A stretch of 11,403 nucleotides of DNA from an uncultured Elioraea sp. (GTDB lineage: Bacteria > Pseudomonadota > Alphaproteobacteria > Acetobacterales > Acetobacteraceae). The translations under genes were made by a program, and so were the position numbers. The notes under the pieces are model-generated. The model ran no database searches, was not told where the DNA came from, and saw nothing but the letters and a program-made list of their open reading frames with translations. The stretch is taken from contig CALKJX010000013.1 of the NCBI GenBank assembly GCA_937995555.1, positions 1 to 11,403 of the forward strand. The letters run 5' to 3'. Positions 8,189-11,403 of the stretch are shown one piece after another. How positions within the stretch are numbered: position 1 is the first letter of the stretch; each line of letters opens with the position of its first letter.

Positions 8189-8482
8189 TCATCCGCCGAT
8201 CAGCACGGTCGGCGCACCGGGGCCGACGACCACGCCGCCATGGGCGCACTGGCTGGTGAGCCGCGCGGCCGGCAGGTTCATGATCAGCACGGTGGTGCTG
8301 CCCATCACGATCACGTCCGGCGGGCCGACGCAGACGCACATGTCGGTCACGCGTGCGGCCGGCAGGTTCGTGATCAGCACGGTCGGCGCGCCCGGCCCCA
8401 CGATCGGCCCACCGACATGCGGCACCGGGCCCGTGAACATCGGGCAGACATGCATGTCGGTGAGGCGGGCGGCGGGGAACAC
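8189..8482 (-). CDS. PAAR-domain spike tip protein
   Basis: PAAR proteins form a sharp zinc-stabilised cone on the VgrG trimer and can carry effectors. This 97-residue product is a bare PAAR domain with no toxin extension. Three PAAR motifs are visible: PAARLTD (3-9), PAARVTD (41-47) and PAARLTS (71-77). Each is followed by a pair of potential zinc ligands two residues apart: H11/C13, C49/C51 and C79/H81. Repeated P-TVLI or TTVLI strands (33-37, 63-67, 92-95) complete the pseudo-threefold pattern. The start is GTG, supported by GAGGA at 8492-8496, which overlaps the stop of the upstream gene. It lies between the uncharacterised vgrG-linked gene and tagH. Any cargo must therefore bind non-covalently or be encoded elsewhere. 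Confidence 0.95.
   Translation of the reverse strand: MFPAARLTDMHVCPMFTGPVPHVGGPIVGPGAPTVLITNLPAARVTDMCVCVGPPDVIVMGSTTVLIMNLPAARLTSQCAHGGVVVGPGAPTVLIGG
8265..8383 (-). repeat. Internal direct repeat in the PAAR gene
   Basis: A 29-base unit occurs at 8265-8293 and 8355-8383, differing at one base (8280/8370) and offset by exactly 90 bases. It encodes TVLI-M/T-NLPAAR in both copies. The near identity at DNA level shows that two of the three PAAR lobes are very similar, from recent duplication or strong constraint. Confidence 0.8.
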
Positions 8483-8491
8483 GTGGGACCG

Positions 8492-8496
8492 TCCTC
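8492..8496 (-). promoter_or_regulatory. Ribosome-binding site for the PAAR gene
   Basis: GAGGA overlaps the TGA stop of the preceding gene and lies nine bases before the GTG at 8480-8482. It supports the GTG start, which also gives the expected short N terminus before the first PAAR motif. Confidence 0.6.
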
Positions 8497-9103
8497 AGAC
8501 CACCGGCGCAATGCGCCCGGCGCCGCCGCCGGCGATGTCGAGCGCGCTGGCCAGGAAGGCGCGCAGAGTCGCATCCGCCTTCTCGGGGTGCTTGCGCACG
8601 GCCGCGAGGGAAACCGCACCGGCGACCGCGAGGCCGGTCAGGTGATCGCCGGGCGGCACCACGGGCTGACCTTCCGGCGCCATCGAGCCACCGGACCAGA
8701 AGGCGCCGATCGCGGCCCAGGCCTCGGGGGTGCGGAAGCCCGCCGCTTCCGCCTTCGCCATCGCCTGGCGGCGGTTCGGCTCCTCCGGCTTGCGCACCCA
8801 GTTCTCGGCCGCGGTGAGCGCCTCGGCATCCGCGGGCGGCGGGGCCGGCTCGGTCGCGCGTGCGCACATGCAGGCCCACCAGACCGCCTCCCGCTTCGGC
8901 AGGGCATGCGCGACCAGCCGGGCGGCATCGGTCACCAGCCCGGCCTTGATCAGCGCGTCGATGGCCGCGGGCACGTCCGGGCAGCCGGCGGCGATCGTCT
9001 GTGCGTCCGGCGTCAGATCGGCCCGTTCCAGCACCGTCTTCATCTCCGCCGCCTTCAGCTTCACGGGCGGGCGCCGGGGCGAGGCAGTGTCCTGCGTGCT
9101 CAT
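8495..9103 (-). CDS. Uncharacterised T6SS-linked protein (resembles DUF6931 family)
   Basis: The function is unknown. The 202-residue product has no signal peptide or clear membrane segment and is predicted cytoplasmic. It is mostly alpha-helical, with a cysteine-containing LPKREAVWWACMCAR block at 68-82, AENWV at 99-103, and AFWSGGSMAPEGQPVVPP at 134-151, followed by an Ala/Gly-rich C-terminal helix region. From memory this pattern resembles the DUF6931 family, which I associate with T6SS loci, but I could not search. The ATG is fixed by GGGAGGGG at 9106-9113, beginning right after the vgrG stop. Its place between vgrG and PAAR is where effector adaptors (DUF4123, DUF2169, DUF1795) or effectors are often encoded. 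I see none of those families' signatures, nor a recognisable catalytic motif. Confidence 0.85.
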   Translation of the reverse strand: MSTQDTASPRRPPVKLKAAEMKTVLERADLTPDAQTIAAGCPDVPAAIDALIKAGLVTDAARLVAHALPKREAVWWACMCARATEPAPPPADAEALTAAENWVRKPEEPNRRQAMAKAEAAGFRTPEAWAAIGAFWSGGSMAPEGQPVVPPGDHLTGLAVAGAVSLAAVRKHPEKADATLRAFLASALDIAGGGAGRIAPVV

Positions 9104-9105
9104 CG

Positions 9106-9113
9106 CCCCTCCC
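9106..9113 (-). promoter_or_regulatory. Ribosome-binding site for the vgrG-linked uncharacterised gene
   Basis: GGGAGGGG begins immediately after the vgrG TGA and ends two bases before the ATG core spacing region at 9103. It fixes this start and suggests that ribosomes finishing vgrG can reinitiate. Confidence 0.7.
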
Positions 9114-11108
9114 TCAGTTGATCATGACGATGCCGCCCTTGACCATCAGCATCGCGTCGCCGCCGACCTTGGTCATCAGGCCCTTCGCCTCGAGCATGAC
9201 GGTGCCCTCGATCTTCACCATCATGCCCTTGATGGTCACGCCCATCTGGTCGATCTTCACGCTCGAGCCGCCGACCTTGAGCGTGATCTCCTGCATCGCC
9301 TCCATCGCGATCTTGCCGAGCGGCACTTTCACGTCGTAGTTGCCCATGCCGACCTTGGTGTCCATGTTCCCCATGTCCACCTTGGTGCTGTAGTTGCCCA
9401 TCTTCACCTGGACGAGGCGATTGCCCTGGTCGATGGTGACCTTGTGGTCGCCCTGGGTGACCTTGAACTCGTAATTGCCCTTGGTGATGTGCTCTTGCTT
9501 GCCGTCCACCTTGAAGCTGCGGTTCGCCTGCACGCGGACGGTCTCGTTGTTCTTGACCAGCCGCTCGTAGTCCTTCTGCGCCTGGAAATAGACCTTCTCG
9601 CTGCCGGCCTTGTCGTCGAACCAGAACGCGTTGAAGTCGGACGCGCCGCCGCCGGTGGAGGAGCGGGTGATGAAGCCGGTCTTGGTCTTCTCGTCCGGCA
9701 GCGGAATCGGCACGGTCTTCTGGCCGTTGTGCAACGCGCCGATGATCACGGGCTGGTTCGGATCTCCGTCGAGGAAGCCGACCAGCACCTCCGTGCCGAT
9801 GCGCGGGAAGTGGAACATCCCCCACCCCTCGCCGGCCCAGGCCTGGGCAAGGCGGCACCAGCACGAGCTGTTCTCGTCCTTGGCCCCCAGCCGGTCCCAG
9901 TGGAACTGCACCTTCACCCGGCCGAACTCGTCGACGAAGATCTCCTCGCCCGACGGCCCCACCACCACCGCCGACATCAGCCCCGGCATCGCGGGCGGCG
10001 TCGAGCGGATCGCGGGGCGGTAGGTCAGGTTGGCGGGGAAGCACACCACGGAACAGCCATAGGACGGCACCGAGCGCGCGTTCAGATGCGTCTCGTCCGC
10101 CGCCTGGTGGCTCTGCGTCTCGACCACGAGAGCCTTGTCGGCGGACGCATCGTCGGCATAGGTGCCGATCGTGATGCGATGGCCGGGCGCGAGCCACGCG
10201 GCGGGGCTCGAGAAGCTGGTTCGCGAGGACTGCGCCTCGATCGCCTCGATCATGCGGGTCTTGACCGGATCGCCATCCGAGGCCGAGGCCGCGCTGTCGC
10301 CCTTGCCGGTGGTGGGGAACCGACCGGGCCAGTCGAACACCTCGAACTTGTCGGCGAGCGGGCGGCCGAGCACCGAGTTCGCCTCGGCGGTCAGCACGTT
10401 CTGCGAGGCGCGGAACTCGTAATCCGCGGTCGCGACCTTGCCGGGGACCCACACCTCCTCGACGGTGGTGCCGCTATGGGTCGCGACCCCGGAGGCCGCC
10501 AGCGCCGAGACGAGCTTCGGCCCATCGGCCTCCGGGAAGGCGTTGTTGCTGTTGCCGATCACCAGCGTATGCGCGCTGTCGGTGTGGGCGAAGTACCAGA
10601 ACAGCCCATCCTCCGCCATCAGCCGGCAGGCGAAATCGAAGTCGGTCTCGTTGTACTGGATGACGTATTCCCGCTCGGGCGGCTCGCCCTCCAGCTTCCA
10701 CTCATAGGCCGTGAAGCCCGCGTCGCTGAACAGCGTCTCGAGGATGTCCTTCGTGGTCTTGTTCTGGAACACCCGGCAGTCCTTGGTGTGGGTCAGGAAC
10801 CAGAACCACGGCACGATCTCGGCGACGTACTGGCTGTAGTCTCGACTGGTCGCCTCGCCCGGCCCGAAGCGCACGACATGACCGTGGATGTGGCGCGCCG
10901 CGCTCTCCCTCGGCGAGATGGTGCAGGTGACCGCCTTGCCGAGGATGTCGTTCGCCGCGATCGCCGGATCGTTCGCCGCCAGATCGAGGCGGAACCGGAA
11001 CAGCCTGCCGATCCCCTCCTCGCCGCGCAGGCCCTGCAGGATCAGCGCGTCGGGTCCGAGCGGCGAGGCGATCTTGAGGAGCCGGTCCTCCTGGCTCAGC
11101 GTGGCCAT
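9114..11108 (-). CDS. vgrG: VgrG (TssI), T6SS spike protein
   Basis: VgrG trimers sit on the Hcp tube and carry the PAAR tip. From the chosen ATG the product is 664 residues. A gp27-like part begins with LLKIASPLGPDALILQGLRG and includes REYVIQYNETDFDFACRLMAEDG (about 146-168). The gp5-like OB-fold (about 380-460) has FGRVKVQFHWDRLG and WAGEGWGMFHFPRIGTEVLVGF. A beta-helix needle follows, with seven consecutive 9-residue repeats, ending GGIVMIN. There is no C-terminal effector domain. An in-frame GTG at 11153 would add 15 residues. The ATG at 11106-11108 is preferred because family similarity starts just after it and the GTG lies inside a predicted hairpin. Neither start has a good Shine-Dalgarno, so the exact start is uncertain. 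The gene heads the T6SS operon. Confidence 0.96.
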   Translation of the reverse strand: MATLSQEDRLLKIASPLGPDALILQGLRGEEGIGRLFRFRLDLAANDPAIAANDILGKAVTCTISPRESAARHIHGHVVRFGPGEATSRDYSQYVAEIVPWFWFLTHTKDCRVFQNKTTKDILETLFSDAGFTAYEWKLEGEPPEREYVIQYNETDFDFACRLMAEDGLFWYFAHTDSAHTLVIGNSNNAFPEADGPKLVSALAASGVATHSGTTVEEVWVPGKVATADYEFRASQNVLTAEANSVLGRPLADKFEVFDWPGRFPTTGKGDSAASASDGDPVKTRMIEAIEAQSSRTSFSSPAAWLAPGHRITIGTYADDASADKALVVETQSHQAADETHLNARSVPSYGCSVVCFPANLTYRPAIRSTPPAMPGLMSAVVVGPSGEEIFVDEFGRVKVQFHWDRLGAKDENSSCWCRLAQAWAGEGWGMFHFPRIGTEVLVGFLDGDPNQPVIIGALHNGQKTVPIPLPDEKTKTGFITRSSTGGGASDFNAFWFDDKAGSEKVYFQAQKDYERLVKNNETVRVQANRSFKVDGKQEHITKGNYEFKVTQGDHKVTIDQGNRLVQVKMGNYSTKVDMGNMDTKVGMGNYDVKVPLGKIAMEAMQEITLKVGGSSVKIDQMGVTIKGMMVKIEGTVMLEAKGLMTKVGGDAMLMVKGGIVMIN
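9315..9482 (-). repeat. Seven 9-residue beta-helix repeats in VgrG
   Basis: The encoded segment repeats every nine residues with glycine at the second position, usually followed by N: KGN, QGD, QGN, MGN, MGN, MGN and LGK. Branched or hydrophobic residues alternate with Lys, Asp or Thr. This is the triple-stranded beta-helix needle of the spike, and the region continues without a break into the terminal GG-IVMIN. It is a normal feature of this VgrG subgroup. Confidence 0.85.
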
Positions 11109-11138
11109 GATGTGCTCGAACGGCGGTCCATTGCCGAA

Positions 11139-11167
11139 ACTATACCCACTCACGGGCTCGCGGTCAC
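11139..11167 (-). promoter_or_regulatory. Weak sigma-70-like promoter candidate for the vgrG operon
   Basis: On the minus strand GTGACC (11162-11167, four of six matches to TTGACA) is separated by 17 bases from TATAGT (11139-11144, five of six matches to TATAAT). Transcription would start about 7 bases downstream of the -10, leaving a leader of about 25 bases before the ATG at 11108. TATAGT is a notably AT-rich spot in very GC-rich DNA. It would exclude the GTG at 11153 as start. Prediction by eye only. Confidence 0.25.
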
Positions 11168-11177
11168 GAGAACCCGT
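11152..11177. repeat. Imperfect inverted repeat (stem-loop) upstream of vgrG
   Basis: ACGGGCTCG at 11152-11160 pairs with CGAG (11067 family numbering aside, positions 11167-11170) and CCCGT (11173-11177), giving nine base pairs with a two-base AA bulge and a six-base loop. On the minus-strand transcript it would form a stable GC-rich stem just before vgrG. It overlaps the stop of the 19-codon ORF, the possible -35 element and the alternative GTG start of vgrG. No run of U follows, so a classical intrinsic terminator is unlikely; an operator or 5'-leader hairpin is possible. Confidence 0.45.
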
Positions 11178-11223
11178 CGCTGGCGCGCAGCCCGATCCTG
11201 GCAGCGACCATGGAGCACGCCAT
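11164..11223 (-). CDS. Possible 19-codon leader or small ORF upstream of vgrG
   Basis: An ATG at 11221-11223 opens a frame of 19 codons (MACSMVAARIGLRASDGFS) ending in TGA at 11164-11166. A strong AGAGAGG Shine-Dalgarno lies about 8 bases upstream, better than anything in front of vgrG itself. The frame differs from that of vgrG. Its last codons run into an inverted repeat at 11152-11177. It could be a leader peptide coupling translation to vgrG, or a chance ORF; no homology is recognisable. Existence as a translated gene is unproven. Confidence 0.2.
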   Translation of the reverse strand: MACSMVAARIGLRASDGFS

Positions 11224-11255
11224 TTCTGCCACCTCTCTTACGATGAGATGCGTCG

Positions 11256-11270
11256 CGGCGCGCGGCGCCG
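11256..11270 (-). terminator. Short GC hairpin just after the transporter stop, weak terminator candidate
   Basis: CGGCGC (11256-11261) and GCGCCG (11265-11270) form a six-pair stem with a three-base loop, one base after the stop of the partial gene. There is no downstream T-run on the minus strand, and such GC palindromes arise easily in this DNA, so termination is doubtful. Confidence 0.2.
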
Positions 11271-11271
11271 G

Positions 11272-11403
11272 TCAGCCCCGACGCTTGGCCTTGGCGCGCT
11301 TGGCCAGCATGTCGTCGTAACGGTCCGCCGGCAGAATCAGCAGCACCCGGTCCCCGGCATGGACCTGATCGGTCTCGGAGGGCAGGACGAAGCTGTCGCC
11401 GCG
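11272..11403 (-). CDS. C-terminal fragment of a probable ion transporter (TrkA-C/RCK_C-like end)
   Basis: Only the last 43 codons are in the window; the 5' part lies beyond 11403. The visible peptide begins RGDSFVLPSETDQVHAGDRV, continues LLILPADRYDDMLAKR and ends in a basic tail AKAKRRG before TGA (11272-11274). The pattern of a short strand, a loop with an AGDRVL turn and another strand is typical of the end of TrkA-C (RCK_C) domains. Those domains close potassium/proton antiporters of the NhaP2/CvrA type and related channels. With so little sequence this is a tentative call. It has no expected link to the T6SS and probably marks the locus boundary. Confidence 0.6.
   Translation of the reverse strand, partial: RGDSFVLPSETDQVHAGDRVLLILPADRYDDMLAKRAKAKRRG

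Noticed and set aside
11214..11231. A sigma-54-like TGGCAG...TGCT sequence on the minus strand upstream of vgrG
   Set aside because: The spacing between the GG and GC elements is two bases too long for a -24/-12 promoter and the -12 element is poor.
8730..11246. An 838-codon plus-strand frame opposite vgrG
   Set aside because: It mirrors vgrG, including an HLHLD/LDLHHH-type pattern that is the antisense image of the beta-helix repeats. No plausible ribosome-binding site or family match.
1..11403. CRISPR array, insertion sequence, tRNA or rRNA
   Set aside because: No spaced direct repeats, transposase-like frame, terminal inverted repeats or RNA-gene structure was seen; practically all sequence is accounted for by T6SS genes.

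Overview
The window is the membrane-complex and spike half of a type VI secretion system (T6SS) locus. The DNA is very GC-rich (I judge roughly 70%), start codons are a mixture of ATG and GTG, and coding sequence is packed end to end. TssL and TssJ look like alphaproteobacterial homologues to me, and high GC suggests a Rhodospirillales/Acetobacteraceae-like or rhizobial-type alphaproteobacterium. The taxonomy is inference; the gene functions rest on clear family signatures.

Every supported gene is on the minus strand, so transcription runs from high to low coordinates. It starts with the last 43 codons of an unrelated gene (11272-11403, probably the C-terminal TrkA-C/RCK_C-like domain of an ion transporter). 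A 163-base gap follows (11109-11271), holding a short hairpin after the stop, a possible 19-codon ORF with a good ribosome-binding site, a larger inverted repeat and a weak promoter-like sequence. Then come vgrG (9114-11108), a 202-residue uncharacterised protein (8495-9103), a PAAR tip protein (8189-8482), an FHA-domain TagH/Fha protein (6760-8181), tssJ (6275-6748), tssK (4898-6232), tssL with an OmpA-like domain (3514-4887) and tssM (5-3517). Gaps between the T6SS genes are at most 42 bases. Several Shine-Dalgarno sequences start at or overlap the preceding stop codon, and tssL and tssM overlap by 4 bases, so this is almost certainly one operon.

The genes fit together as follows. VgrG and PAAR form the puncturing spike. 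TssJ, TssL and TssM form the envelope-spanning complex. TssK links that complex to the baseplate. The FHA protein probably controls assembly by binding phosphothreonine; TssL has a threonine in an N-terminal DRTVIRP motif that could be the phosphorylated partner. Sheath (TssB/C), Hcp, ClpV, baseplate TssE/F/G, TssA and the PpkA/PppA kinase-phosphatase pair are absent and must lie outside the window if the system works. No obvious toxin or immunity gene is present.

I see no wholly new system. The points most worth checking are a TssJ with no lipobox cysteine (indeed no cysteine at all) but a Tat-like twin arginine, the uncharacterised gene between vgrG and PAAR, a fourfold short acidic motif in the TagH linker, the likely TssL phospho-site, and the hairpin/small-ORF arrangement before vgrG.
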